From assembly GCA_963920575.1 (NCBI GenBank), contig OY986965.1, positions 10,430,290 to 10,494,289 on the forward strand: a stretch of DNA of 64,000 bases. Reading direction: 5' to 3'. Both the position numbers and the translations under genes were made by a program. The notes under the pieces were generated by a model, which saw only the letters and a program-made list of their open reading frames with translations, did no database searches and had not been told where the DNA came from. The stretch is from Narthecium ossifragum (Eukaryota; Streptophyta; Magnoliopsida; Dioscoreales; Nartheciaceae). Of this stretch, positions 18,730 to 31,749 are shown one piece after another (position 1 is the first letter of the stretch; each line of letters begins with the position of its first letter).

Positions 18730-21700
18730 ATGTCGGGAGCTCGAGTCCGACCTTCGGTTGTTGGTCGAGGTGGGGCACGACCTGGTCGACCCGCTCGACC
18801 AGATAGGGTAGCACCTGTCAGGACGGTCAGAGCTCGACGGACTGTACCATCACCAGCGACGGTTGCGGTCGCACAGGAGGAGGCTCCTCTCGCCGAGGAG
18901 GGGGTCCTCGCTCCGGTCGACGGGCGGGCCGCGGCAGCGGTCATGATGGACTTCCAGCGGCTGAACCCGCCTAGGTTCAGCGGTGAGACTGGAGATCCGA
19001 CCACGGCAGACGGCTGGCTCCGAGGAGTCACGCGCGTTCTCGACGCTCTCTTTGTCGGGGATGACCGAATCCGGGTCACCCTTGTGGCGTTCCAGCTTGA
19101 TGGTGACGCCCTTGACTGGTGGTGCACTGCCCAGCACACCAGTGACGGAGAGGAGCCAACGTGGGAGGAGTTCAAGGCGTTGTTCTTGGACGCGTACTTC
19201 CCGGAGAGTACGCGTGACGCCCTGTCTCGCGAGTACCAGTCCCTCTTGCAGGGTACTCGCACCGTGCAGCAGTATGCCAACCGGTTTACGCACTTGGTCC
19301 GTTTTGCGGGGGCAGTGGCAGCAGATCCGGTGGCCAGGGCACGGCAGTTTGAGTGGGGTCTTTGTCCAGAGATCAGGCGCCAGACGTGTTCCCACCGCTT
19401 CTAGACGTACACAGCAGTTCTGAACTGCGCCTTAGTTGTGGAGGCGCAGTCGCAGGACGAGAGACGCCGGGCAGTTCCACCGGCAGTCTCTACCAGCTCG
19501 CAGCAGCAGCGACCCCAGGGCAGAGGGGGGTTCGGTAGGGGGCAGCCGTGGCGTCAGCGGCGCTTTCAGCGGCGGCCGCAGCGTGCACCGCAGTACCAGC
19601 AGCCACTACCGAGTCCACTAGCCCCGTTTCTACTGACGGCCGGGCCATCTGGGCAGGCTTCGTCAGGGGGGGACCAGGGACGACAGCCGGGCGCGTCAGT
19701 CACTTGCTACCTGTGCGGGCAGCCGGGGCACTACCGTAGAGACTGCACTTCGCGAGGAGCGCAGGGCGCTATGCCGCAAGGCAGTAGAGGTGGAGGGTCC
19801 GGTGCCTGGCAGGGGAGCGGGGATGGACGCGGGCCGGGGCGTCCCAGAGGCAGAGGCGGCCAGCGGGGGCGGGTGTTTGCCCTCCCAGTTCGCGAGCGGC
19901 AGGACACCGTCCAGCTGTATCAGCCTCCACCACCGTACCAGCAACCGCAGCAGTATCAGCAGGCAGCGGCAGAGCCAACCGTCCTTAGAGGTATCTTTCA
20001 GCTTTCTAGTTCTTTAGTAGATATGCTGATAGACTCTGGGGCGTCTCATTCCTATATTGCTAGCATGTGTGTGGCATCTCTAGGATTAGAGACGAGTTGG
20101 CTAGAGGTGGCACAGTCTGTAGATTCACCGATCGGAGGCACAGTCAGGGTAGACCGGGTCTGCCGATCTTGTTCTTTGGAGGTTGGAGGCCTCCGTGTCT
20201 GTCTAGACCTGCGGGTGCTAGACATGACAGGCTTCGATGTGATACTCGGTATGGACTGGTTAGCAGCATACCGAGCTATCATCGACTGTGGTCGCCGGAG
20301 GGTGGTCGCTTGGACACCCGATGGGACACAGTTTGTGTTGCTGGGGGATCGGTTCTCAGCCGATTCCTTTGCTTGTGGTGTGGGAAGGCGTGGCAGCGAG
20401 CTCTCAGCCTTGCTGGCCAGCCTGTCCCTGTTTGGGTCAGAGGGAGTGCAGCAGAGCAGTTTCCCCAGGATCGTGTGCGACTACACCGATGTGTTTCCCG
20501 AGGTGTTGCCCGGGCTTCCACCGCCCAGAGAGGTCGATTTTGAGATCGACCTGGTACCGGGTGCCGCACCGATCTCTCTCCCGGCTTTCAGGATGGCACC
20601 AGCAGAGCAGAATGAGTTGAGGACCCAGCTAGACGAGCTTACCAGCAGAGGTTTCATCCGTCCCAGCATGTCTCCCTGGGGGGCGCCAGTGTTGTTCGCA
20701 AAGAAGAAGGACGGTACCCTTCGACTTTGCATAGACTACAGGCCGCTCAACAGGGTGACGGTGAAGAACAGGTATCCGATGCCGCGGATCGACGACCTGT
20801 TTGACCAGTTGAGAGGATCTTCAGTGTTCTCGAAGATCGACCTCCGCACCGGCTACCACCAGTTGAGGGTTCGGGATTGCGACATCCCGAAGACGGCTTT
20901 TCGGACTCGGTACGGCCTGTACGAGTTCGTGGTGATGCCGTTTGGGCTGACAAACGCACCAGCAGCGTTCATGGATCTCATGCAGAGGATCTTCCGGCCT
21001 TTCCTAGACGAGTTCGTGGTGGTGTTCGTCGACGACATCCTTGTCTACTCCCAGTCAGAGGCGGAGCACGAGCGACACTTGGCGACAGTGTTGCAGCTAC
21101 TTCGGGAGCATCGGCTTTATGCCAAGGCTTCCAAGTGCGAATTTTGGCTTGCACGGGTGGGATTCCTTGGACACGTGGTGTCGGCAGCAGGAATCTCAGT
21201 TGACCCGGCCAAGGTCAAGGCAGTAGTACAGTGGCAGAGACCGAGAACAGTGTTTGAGGTCCGTAGTTTCTTAGGCCTGGCGGGTTACTACAGACGGTTC
21301 GTGCGGGACTTCTCCAAGGTTGCCGGACCGTTGACCAGACTGACACAGAAGGCCGTCCCGTTCGTGTGGGATGATGCTTGTGAGCGAGCCTTCGTGGATC
21401 TGAGGACCAGGTTGACCAGTGCACCAGTGCTGATCGTCCCCGAGCGAGGTGTTGGTTACAGTGTTTACTGCGACGCCAGCGGTGAGGGTTTGGGGTGTGT
21501 CCTCATGCCGGAGGGCCACGTAGTTTCCCCGTCAGCTGAAGAACCATGAGAGGAACTACCCGACTCACGACTTGGAGCTAGCAGCGGTGGTCTTCGCCCT
21601 GAAGACCTGGCGGCATTATCTCTATGGCGAGAAGTTCTTAGTCTTCTCGGACCATAAGAGTTTGAGGCACGTTTTCACCCAACGTGACCTCAACCTGAGG

Positions 21701-23392
21701 CAGCGACGCTGGATGGAGCTACTGGAGGACTACGACTTTGCGTTGCATTACCATCCTGGTAAGGCAAATGTCGTAGCAGACGCGCTGAGCAGGCAGGTGA
21801 GAGAGACCAGAGCAGCAGTTGCAGGGGTGTCAGCTCGGCAGTGGCAGGCTCTAGAGACGGCGGGCCAGTTGGGGCTCGAGTTTGAGGATCGGGGATCCAG
21901 CAGCTTCCTCTACGCAGTGCAGAGTATGCCAGCAGTTCTTGCCAGAGTGCTGGAGGCACAACATAGTGACCCAGAGCTCGAGGAGTTACGCACAGCAGCG
22001 GGCACGGAGGGCGCAGACGGAGACTGGACAGTATCACCAGACGGAGGGCTACGGTTCAGAGGCAGAGTAGCAGTTCCAGCAGATCCAGTTCTTCGAGACG
22101 ACGTCCTACGAGAGTTCCACCACTCTCGTTTTGCAGTTCATCCCGGCGGCACCAAGATGTACCAGGATCTTCGGCGACAGTTCTGGTGGCGCGGGATGAA
22201 GAGGGCAGTGACGGAGTTCGTATCGCGCTGCCTTACCTGTCAGAAGGTCAAGGCAGAGCACCAGCGGACTCCGGGGTTACTACAGCCACTTCCACTAGCT
22301 GAGTGGAAGTGGGAGCACATCACGATGGACTTCGTGACCGGGCTACCGAGATCTCCTAGGGGGAATGATGCGATTTGGGTCATCGTTGATCGATTGACCA
22401 AATCGGCGCACTTCCTGCCTATGCGGGTGACAGACTCGACCGACAGGTTGGGCAGTTTGTACGTCAGAGAGGTGGTCAGACTACACGGAGTTCCAGTTTC
22501 TATCGTGTCAGACCGTGACCCCAGGTTCACTAGCAGGTTCTGGCGCGACTTTCAGGAGGCAGTCGGCACACTCCTGACTTTCAGTACTGCGTTCCATCCG
22601 CAGACAGACGGGCAGTCAGAGCGGACTATCCAGATCCTGGAGGACATGCTGAGAGCATGTGTCCTCGATGCAGGAGGGAGCTGGGAGGAGCACGTTCCCT
22701 TGGTGGAGTTCGCCTACAACAACAGCTACCAGTCCAGTCTTGGAGTAGCACCTTTCGAGGCATTGTATGGTAGGCCGTGTCGTTCCCCAGTATGTTGGAC
22801 AGAGGTTGGAGAGGCTCCACTCACCGGTCCAGACCTCGTCAGGCGGTCGTCAGAGAGGTTGGTACAGATCAGGCAAAGGCTTCTGACGGCTCAGAGCCGG
22901 CAGAAGAGTTATGCAGATCAGAGGCGACGACCGTTGGAGTTTGCAGTCGGCGACCGAGTGTTCTTGCGAGCGTCGCCGTACAGAGGTTCTGTCAGGTTTG
23001 GCAGAGGTGGCAAGTTGGCGCCGAGGTTTGTCGGGCCGTTTGAGATCTTAGAGAGGGTCGGCGAGGTAGCTTACCGCCTGGATCTTCCTCATCACATGTC
23101 TGCTGTGCATCCGACTTTCCATGTGTCGATGCTGAGGAAGTATCACCCAGACCCGTCTCATGTCATCAGAGTGGATGACATTGAGCTTGAGGCAGACGCG
23201 AGCTTTGTTGAGCAACCGGTTCAGGTACTTGATCGGAGGGATCAGGTCTTGCGGGGCAAGACGATTCCCTTGGTCAAGGTACTGTAGAGGCACAGAGGCA
23301 CCGAGGAGGTCACTTGGGAGCGCGAGGCGCGCATGCGGCAGGAGTTTCCGCAGTTGTTTTCTTCTCCAGGTACTTCTTGTTCTGTCCTCTAA
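18730..23392 (+). pseudogene. gag-pol polyprotein of the Tekay-like element, disrupted
   Basis: The ATG at 18730 starts a gag region (GDALDWWCTAQ, WEEFKALFLDAYFPE) followed by a CCHC zinc knuckle ([14 protein letters not shown], ~19708-19750). Next come protease ([12 protein letters not shown], Asp at 20032), RT ([25 protein letters not shown] at 21025), RNase H ([14 protein letters not shown], ~21460), integrase zinc motif (HHSR...CLTCQ, ~22120-22240) and core DDE ([24 protein letters not shown]). A chromodomain-like tail ends at TAA 23390-23392. Breaks are TAG at 19402-19404 in gag, a frameshift near 21535 in RNase H, and TAG at 23285-23287 where relatives have Trp. The polyprotein would package, copy and integrate the element; this copy could do so only with proteins supplied in trans. 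Confidence 0.93.
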
Positions 23393-23465
23393 TGTAGCTG
23401 TTTTATTGTTCCGAGCCCTACCCTTATCGAATCTCGGGACGAGATTTCCTTTAAGGGTAATAGGA

Positions 23466-25872
23466 TGTGAGGACCTGCCCCTCTACACCTGTGGTTCGCT
23501 GTAGACCGCAAGGGCAATTTGGTAAATTGCGCCTTGTTGGTTTATTTCACACCCGCGTGTGCACACACTGGCCTTGTCTGTGTTCGTGTTTGTTTAGAAT
23601 GGCTAGGTGAACCCGAGATCGGAAGATCTGAGCTTGGGCTTGTGTTTTAGCCCAAGTTTGCCTTTCTGAGTAAAGGAGATCGATCTGGATGGCTAGGGAG
23701 ATCGATCTGGCCCTTTTTGCAAAGAAGATCGATCTGGATTTCAAGGAGATCGATCTCACATGCCCTGGAGATCGATCATGATCGAGTCGGTGGGTTTTCT
23801 CTTTCGCGAGGACGGCCGTCGGCCGTCGCTCTCCCCTGTCAGGGAGAGAAGTCTTCCCCTCCCTTTTCCCCAGCTTTTTTTCCCGTTTTCCCGGCCTTTC
23901 CCAAGGCTTTCCCCTCCTTTTCTTCCCCTCATCTTCCTCTTGCTCTTCTCTCTTCTTCCTTCCTTCTCTCTTTCCCGCGGTGCTCTGTTTCTTCCCTTCT
24001 CCGCCGGCGAACTTCTTTCCCTCCGTTCTCCCTCCTCCGGCCACCAAATTGGGTGTTCTTTGACTCGTTAGATTCGTGACAACGAGAGGAAGGCTCCTGG
24101 TGTAGTTTGGCAGCTTGTTGGCGATCAAATCGCGGGGAATCAGCCGAGGAAAGCGCAGCTAGGTAGGGTTATACCTACTGTGTTCTTTTCGGGTTTTCTT
24201 GAGATCTAGCCGTTGGATCTTGTTGATCCTTGCTTTGTTGGGTTCCTTATACATGTTAGAATAACTGATTTAAGTTTCATGTTAATCAGTTGAGATTTGA
24301 GTAGGTTTTATGTAAGATTAGTCTCGGATTTCTGGTTTTCTGCTGTTCTTGAGAAACAGCCGGCTTTCGGCGAGTTTTCCGGCCGGTGAGTACATGATCT
24401 TGGCTTTGGATAAACATAAGAGTTGTACATCTACTTGTTAGCTTTCCATTCCATCTTGTTTCGTATTTTTCCGATTTTTCTACGATTTCTTATGATTTGT
24501 TTCCTGGAGGGCTGCGTTGCACCAATTAAAGGGTAAGTTGGTTTAATCAGCGATTTTTGATTAATGTTTCCCGTTAATTCAACCGTTGGATGTTTATGAA
24601 ATTTGGATGTGATGATCCTGGTATATATACCTACTGGTGGTTAAGTTGGATCTTGAATCCGACGTCGTTTGGACGTCGGATCGACGGGATCAATTAGCCC
24701 CTAAGTAGAGGCTTTGGGTGTTTTTGAATATAATATTATATTTCGGAATATAATATTATATTATGTTTTGTACATCATCGTTTTCGGGGTTGCTTCCCGT
24801 TGCAGGAGTCCGCGGTTGACGGTCGCGGTACCGTCGAAATGCCGGGACCCGCTGCGGATCGGCTGGCAGCGGTTGGTAGTACCGCTGCAGCGATCCAGTA
24901 GACTTTTATGATGCCTAACATACTGTTGCATGCCTTTCTTATTATCTGTGTATGTCATAGCATGCATCGTTGTTGTGTGCATTAGTTGCATTGGTTAGGG
25001 CGTGGGTGATCCTTGGGTCGCCGTCCCGAGGCTGGAAGCTCGGACTTAGCCCTAGGACCGGGGTTGGGCTGTTAGGACCCGGTTGAATTGTGATGTCCAG
25101 TCGATCCGATGATAGGCTTAGATGACTGGTACACTTATGGCTTGATGGTTGTAGAGGTCGTGTCGGCCTCGAGTTGGATCTGAGGTGTAACCGGTGTCCG
25201 GTTCTTCTTAAAACTCTTGAGTAGAGGTTTTGCCTACTCAGTGGTGTCTCTTCCCACCAAACAGTGTTCAGTGTCCTGTTCAGAGTTAGCAGTGTCGTTT
25301 CCTGCTACTGAGTGTGACCTGACATGTGACCAGCTCGGCTGGAAGACCATGATCGTGGGCCTCAGGGACACGCGGTGGGGTTATGGGACCCCTGTATACA
25401 CCCAGATTCCACTTGAGGATGACACTGTTGCGTTTCCCTCTTCCTTCTGTGTGTCGTAGTGTAGATCCTTACTGAGCTTAGTGCTCACACCTACCCGGGC
25501 TGCGTTTTGCAGGTGCAGGCGTCAGTTCTTCCTCTGTGGCCCCTACCGGGCAGTTGGACGGCGGTGCGGCGGCGCCTGGTGGCTTTTGAGAGGTGGCAAT
25601 ATTTACCGGTTTTACCTTTATGTTAGATAGTCTCCTACGGGAGTAATATTGTATTTGAACTTCCCCTCTCCGAGGTTTGTATAAATTAATACTTGAGTTT
25701 TAATCTGAGATTCGAGGTTTTACCTTTTGATATTGTTTTAATTGGGGGCTTTGATGAATTGCTAGGGAGGCCAATAGGTTAGAGGGAACCCTCGTCGTTC
25801 TTTTTCCGCGTTGGTTAGGTTCCGGTTCGCGTCGCCCGGCCCGGTTGGGCTTTCGCGGGTCGGGGCGCGACA
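23466..25872 (+). repeat. 3' LTR (family A)
   Basis: Starts TGTGAGGACCTG directly after TTTAAGGGTAATAGGA and ends GGGGCGCGACA. It has five GATCGATC sites (~23676-23780), the inverted repeat at 23514-23530, and the conserved CCTACCCGGGCTGCG block (~25493). At 2,407 bp it is ~120 bp longer than the 5' LTR. Confidence 0.95.
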
Positions 25873-25875
25873 GGT

Positions 25876-28800
25876 TGTGAGGACCCGTACCTCCAATCCG
25901 GTCCGATCGCGTCGGTCGAGGGTCTGGTTCGTTTGGTTTGGCTTGGTGGGATTCGCCTCACGATCTCCTTTGATCGTTGCGACTCCGGGGGTAATTTGGT
26001 AAATTACCCTTGGCGGAGTGGGTTTCACACACGCGTAACGCACACACGGCCTTATAATGATGGATGTGTTGGACTAGACCCATAGGAGTGCTCTGGATCT
26101 GAATATCGGGGTTTGATCAAGTAGATCTAGATCTGAACGGTTGTGATCAAATTGATGATGATCGAATAGGGACTTAAGTAACCCGATTGTTTAATACCTA
26201 ACCCTACTATTCATCCCCCCTTCCGCGAGAGCTGCTTGGGTCACGACACGATCGGCTGAGGAGAGGGAGAGATCGCGACCGGAGGCGAGAGTCCCGCGAC
26301 CTAAGAGGCGGCCGGAGAGGAGCTTGGCGACGGCGGCTGGGCTTTCTTCTTCAACGACGACAAGCCTGGCGACTGCGTTGGAGACGGAGAGGTCGAGGGC
26401 GACGACAGAGAGCTCGACGATCGGCTGGAGAAGAGAAGAACTCGACGCTAGAGGTAGGGTTACTTCCCTAAACCTGGTTTAGGACTCTACTAGATTAGTA
26501 TAGGGATGATTTTGAATGTTTGGTAACATAGATTCCTTGGATGCTTTGTCGATCTCGTGGCCTATGATTGATGTTTCTTCTTCCTTTTCTACTGATGTAG
26601 TCTAGATCTTTGCATGCCGTTGGATTTCTGAAGAGGTTTCTCCTTTCTGTTCTTTGGTTTTTGGTTGATCGACTGGATTCCTTCTCTTCTGGTGGGTTTT
26701 GATGAGAGTTTCCTTCCCTTCTTCTCCGGTGTTGTAGGATTTCTACCCTAACCCTTGGTTAGGCCTTAAGGATGTATCTATGCTATGTTTGCCCTGTTTT
26801 TCCGGTGAGGATATGTGCCGTTTTTCCCCTTGGTTTTCCGGCGATGCTCGATTGGATTTCCACAGGATGCTTTGCTTCTGGCTCTACTTTGTTTTCCTGC
26901 AGGCTTTGCTCTGTTTTTCGGTTTGTTCCTACTCTGTTTTTCCGGCGTCCCCTTTCTTCCTTGTTCTCGGCGAGACTGGCCCTAATAATTCCGGCCATGC
27001 CTTGTTTCTCGTCTCTCCGGTAGTGCTCTGTTCCACGTCTACTATTCCTCTTCTCCCTTGCCACCTGCTTTCTCTTCCTCTTCTGGCTGCTCGTGGATTT
27101 CAAAGATTAGTTTGATTCCTAGAAAGTGTGAGATCTTGTTTGGTTGATCTATTGCCATCGTCGGATTTATGAAGTTGGATTTCTATTGGTTTAAATTTCT
27201 TTAGCTCCTACCTTGATTGGTTTGCCAAGAGGTGATGGATTCTTAGTGGCCAAAACAGGGGTTGTTGTTAGCTAGTTCTTTGTTTATCTTTAGGAAATCC
27301 TTCCTTGTTAGCTTGATCGATGAGTTCCTTGCTGCGATTCTTTGCTGTGCTCCGGTTGTTTTCTCTGGTTGGTTTTGATTCACAACAATGGAAATGAGCT
27401 CATGCAAGGTGCATGATGCTATGCACCGTGTGAATTCTAATGGGATTGATCTACTTTGCTCTGCTTGCATTTAGTCATTGAGTAATCCGTTGATTATTCT
27501 TTGTCGCTTATCTGGATCTTCTATTTTTTTTAGACTCCTTCTCATGCGACTGCTATGCTCTTACCATGATTCGTCTCTCTATTCATGCCATGTGTTGCTT
27601 CCGGTAGCGATGTTGTATTCATAGCTATGCCATACCTACGTTCTTTTCTGCCATGCTTGCCTGCTATAAGTGAGCTAAGACTGCCATGCTTCATCCAGTT
27701 TATGCCATGACGGGTGGATTAGCTTTGCATTTACATTTGAAGTGAATGGTGTTTGAGGCTCATGAATAATCCTTTATAATGTTCTATATCTTTTCCCTCA
27801 ATTAATTCCTATAATCTCATATCTATTATCTCAATTATACTTGCTCATATCATGTATAAGCCTAGGGCCGGCGGTGTGCCCGTTTATATTTCTTTGTGGG
27901 AATGTTTATAATTTACAGGCCAGTGGTGCCCTGTGAATTGGTTAGCTGGGGATGTGTCCCATTGTACAATTTCCGGTTAACGGCAGGGCATGCTGTTGTA
28001 ATACCGAAATTCAGATTGAAGTGTATATACTGCTGGTGGCGATCAGGTGTTGGATTGTATCCTGTAGACAGATGAGTAATTATAATTTCTTGTTGTACTG
28101 TATTCTTAGCTTGTTGTATGTTAATGTCTTTGCTCTCTTTTATCATACTGTATGTTAGATTGGACATGCCTGATGAGATGTCATGTAGAGAGACCTAGGC
28201 CTAGTTGTTTGAATAGGCTCATGCATGTTGTATGCATTAGAAGCATTAAGGCTAGGTGGTAGGCGATGGATTCGATCGCTGATCCGGGATTCTCGGGTAG
28301 CCCGGATCTAGCCCTAGGACCGGGTTTTGGTTAGTTGAGGATTTAGGTAAGATTCTGTTGATGTGATCATGTATCATATTTGAGGACATTAAGTAGTTGA
28401 CTTGAATCGTGGTTCTTGAGGTGTAGTGGTCGTGTCGTGGTTTCAGAACGGTGTGCTCTGTAGGGCTTACGCACCATGCTGTGTCCTACCTCCGTTGTTA
28501 TGTTTCCCCGTGCATGGTGGATGAGAATGTGGTAGGCGGCGGGGTAGCGGTGATACTCTCGCACTGTGTCCTAGCCCGTTGTGCTCACCACCTTGCTTCG
28601 CCGATAGGGTTGTGACCCTTGGGAATAAGGGCGGCGGTTGGTACAGGAGTTACCAACCATGTGTCCGTACCCTGGAGTAGGTCGTGGGCGTAGAGAGAGT
28701 CCCCTTGACCCGTGATGAGACCCGACATATTTGCAGTTCCCTTTCCTTGAGTGTGACGTAGAGTAGAACCTTACTGGCCATTGTTGCTCACCCTACCTGG

Positions 28801-29256
28801 GCTGCATCGACGATGCAGGTTGATGCAGTTCCTTTTTTTCAGGTGTTCCTTTAGAAGATGGCGCGGTATTTCGAGGTGATCGAGGACTTGGAGCGTTGGG
28901 GAGTTCGTCAACAGATAATTTACAGTTTTAGTCAATGATGTACAAATTGATGTATAACAGGATGTATTCAAGGATATAATTGTAAGATTAATAATTCAGT
29001 TGTATTTGAGAAATATTGTAATATTCTTTAATATAAATGTTGAGGAATGTGAGGATGTTGAAATTGTAAAATTGTAAAATATACAGATTTCTTGTGCTGT
29101 AATTATAAAGGGGATTATGTCAAAATTTTTATGAACTTGAGAATTAAATTGTTTAAATTCATAGCAGTTATATCTTGGTGCGCCAATTGATAATGTAAAC
29201 AGGTTTAAGTGGCTCACGCCTCGATCTGGATGGGTTTTCTGGGTCGGGGTGTGACA
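25876..29256 (+). mobile_element. Family-B LTR, 3' LTR of the element interrupted at its start
   Basis: Before the nested insertion the sequence read AAGGGTGATAGG-TTGTGAGGACCCG, so this LTR began TGTGAGGACCCG and followed the internal remnant at 15981-16240. It ends GGGTCGGGGTGTGACA at 29256. At ~3.4 kb it is longer than the other B copies. It has no matching duplication on its right, as expected for the 3' LTR of an element whose 5' half is gone. The conserved block is at ~28790 and the inverted repeat, in a compensated form, at 25989-26009. No GATCGATC array is seen, unlike most other LTRs here. Confidence 0.85.
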
Positions 29257-29784
29257 TGGTATGTAGTGGGATGCTCACCGGCAATGGAGATGGTGGATGG
29301 TTGAGATAGTGGTGGGAGATGGTGATAAATGTAGTAGATATGAAGGTTGAGGGTGATGGGTTTGGTGGTGGAGGATGGCCGGAGTTTGTCGGAGAAGATG
29401 GGTGGAGGTGAGGCCGTGAGAGGTGGTAACCGAGCCAGTCCACGCCCCCACTGACCCGCTGCCAACCTCGCCGGTCGGATCCAAAACCCACCGCTGCCGT
29501 GTCATCCTGCTCGGCCTCTGCGCCCTTCTCATCATCCTTCGCCCGTAGCGGTTGGATGAATTAAAACTCATCCAACGGTTGGCAAGATGCATTGGATGAC
29601 TAATCGATGCATCTTGCATCGGCTGGCCCCCGGATCCGTGATGCACATGGTTGCTATCTTTGTTTACTAAATTTGACATTAGCTTAATTCAATCTTGGGG
29701 TATAGTATGGGACCACTTCAACCCCTCTCATCCTGTTTGCCTGCTTGGAGTGACAAGTGATGAGCGCTCTGGCGATGAGCGCTC
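29257..29784. other. Unassigned host or transposon-flanking DNA
   Basis: 29260-29420 is TGG/GATGG-rich with weak repeats. 29430-29640 is GC-richer and holds an imperfect palindrome around GGTTGGATGAATTAAAACTCATCCAACGG (29548-29576). No protein family is recognised on either strand. It may include the upstream part of the LINE. Confidence 0.35.
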
Positions 29785-30280
29785 CTGTGACTCCTCCCCC
29801 CCTTGTCGGTGGATCACTTCCAGGAAGACCGGTTGCTGAAGATTGCAGGGACCGTGGGGAAGCCGCTATTGGTGGATCCTGCGTCGACACGAGCGTCCTG
29901 GTGCCGTTTCGCCAGGGTTTGCGTTCTTGTCCGTTTAGATAGGCCGGTGAAGCATGGGATCTGGCTAAAGAGGAAGGGGGTCTAGTGAGGCGGCGTTCTC
30001 CAGTGTTCTGTCTTTGAAGGAAAAGAAGTTTGTCCTGATTGTGGCTGCCTTGGGCATGTGTGTCCGCCAACACCTCCTAGCTTGGCGTCAAACGTGGTGA
30101 TCCCAGAAGAACCACCTGCTCAAGCGTATGGGAACCGTGTGGAACCGATGTACGTCCCCGGCGACGTCACCCACGCTGGAGGTATCGGAGAGTGGTGGAG
30201 AAGATGGAGGAGGCGCTGGAGGAGGGTGACCTTGTGGCGGAGATGCCTCGGCCTGACAATGCTGTGCTGGAGGGTCAGGG
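29785..30280 (+). mobile_element. LINE (L1-type) remnant, segment 1: ORF1 gag-like
   Basis: The frame LSVDHFQEDRLLKIAGTVGK, then PLLVDPASTRAS, FARVCVLVRLDRPVKHGIWL, resembles the DUF4283 ORF1 protein of plant L1 LINEs. A zinc-knuckle-like VCPDCGCLGHVC follows with a shortened last spacing, in a shifted frame. This nucleic-acid-binding protein coats LINE RNA. Frameshifts separate the pieces. The segment stops at the TSD CAGGG (30276-30280) and resumes at 46314 after the nested solo LTR. The left boundary is uncertain. Confidence 0.75.
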
Positions 30281-31749
30281 TGTCACTCCCGACCTAGAAA
30301 ACCCATTCAGGCCGGGACGTGAGGGATCTAAACATGTTCACTTTCCATTACGACGCATTTCTATAATAATTAACACAACTAATTTGAACAGTTCTATCAG
30401 AGGGGCAACATAGTAATTTTTAATAAACTAATATGTAATATGTATAACAGGTATAGATTAACATCAAAGTAAACAAGGTTACATAATTATACAAACCTCA
30501 GAGTTATACAATTTACTCATCAAAGACAAATTTATAAATATCTAATCTTTGACGAGAGAAACTATACATTTAATACATCTATTAAAAGTAATATATAACA
30601 AAGGAACTGCTGAATATGTCAACATCTCAGAATCCTCGAGAGCCTCATGAAGTCACTGTGCTGTCAAAAGCATGTTCAGCTGGTACTACAGAAGAAGAGT
30701 TGACGCCTGCACCTGCAAACACAGCCCGGATAGGAGTGAGCGATAAGCTCAGTATAGTTCTACTCTATGTCACACAGAAAGGGAGGAAACAACAACAGTA
30801 TCATTTCCTCCACCTAAGTCTAAGGGATGCCAATGGGCCCCATAACCTCATCGATTCCCAAGGGATCTAACCTCTCTCAATCGACCACTCTGGGAGTGGC
30901 ACCACCACGCTTGTGAGGACCTGTCCCTCTATTCCTGTAGCTCGTTGTTGACCACAAGGGAAATTTGGTAAATTGCGCCTTGTCGGTTAGTTTCTCACCC
31001 GCGTGCGCGCACAGCCTCTGATGGATGGTTGTGTTTCACTAGATCCGTTTGGGAGGTTTTGATCTGTGGATCGATCCAGCCAGTCTTGGATCGATCGGAC
31101 TTGGTGTGTTGGATCGATCGGACTCGGAGTTGGATCGATCAGACACTGTAGCTTGTCGGTGGAGTTGCGAGGACGGCCGTCGTGGCCGTCGCTCTCGACT
31201 GTCAGGGGAGAGGAGACTTTCTCTCCTCTGCTCCCCCTTTTCCCCGGCCTTCCCGGCTTTCCCCGGCCTTTTCTTCCTCTTCCTCCTCTTCTCCTTCTCT
31301 TCTTCTTCCTTCTTCTTTCTTCTTCTTCCGCGGCTCTGCTTCCTCTGTTTTTCTTTCGGCAGCACCTTCTTCTTCGCCGTTCTTCCTCCTCTGGCCACCG
31401 TTTTGGGTGTTCCAAAGCTCGTTGGATCCGTGGCGGCGTGAGGAAGATCCATGGCGTGGTTTAGTTGCTTGGTTAGCGGCCGTTTAGCGGGGAATCAGCC
31501 GAGGATTAGTGTTTCCGGTAGGTGTTCTACCTACGTGACTTGTTTAATGGGTTTCTTTTAATCTAGACGTTAGATCTTGCTATTCTTTGTGTTGCTGGAT
31601 TCCTCTTGCATAGTAGAATTTTTGGTATAAGTTTCATAAGCTTTGGTTGAGATTTTAGTAGGATTTATGCATGTTTAATCTCGGATTTTCCGGTTTCTGT
31701 TGTTCTTGAAGAACAACCGGCTTGCGGCGAGTTTTTCGATCAGTACGTG

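Larger units (their letters stand above)
16241..25872 (+). mobile_element. Tekay-like (chromovirus) Ty3/gypsy retrotransposon, full-length, TSD GGTTG
   Basis: Two family-A LTRs (16241-18525 and 23466-25872) flank a gag-pol region. Exact 5-bp duplications GGTTG lie at 16236-16240 and 25873-25877. The order is LTR, tRNA-iMet primer site, gag with zinc knuckle, protease, RT, RNase H, integrase, chromodomain-like C-terminus, LTR, which places it in Ty3/gypsy. The conserved C-terminus ([26 protein letters not shown]) is that of Tekay/Del chromoviruses. One frameshift and two stops disable it. It is inserted 2 bp inside the 3' LTR of another element. The LTRs differ by a ~120-bp deletion and few point changes, so the insertion is fairly recent. 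Confidence 0.95.

Noticed and set aside
18534..20569. Minus-strand frames across gag-pol (up to 248 codons)
   Set aside because: They are shadows of the GC-rich coding strand; the plus frame has all the retroelement motifs.
25876..29256. A solo LTR with its own target duplication
   Set aside because: The bases on its two sides do not match, and it is preceded by the internal end of the same element, so it is the 3' LTR of a truncated element.
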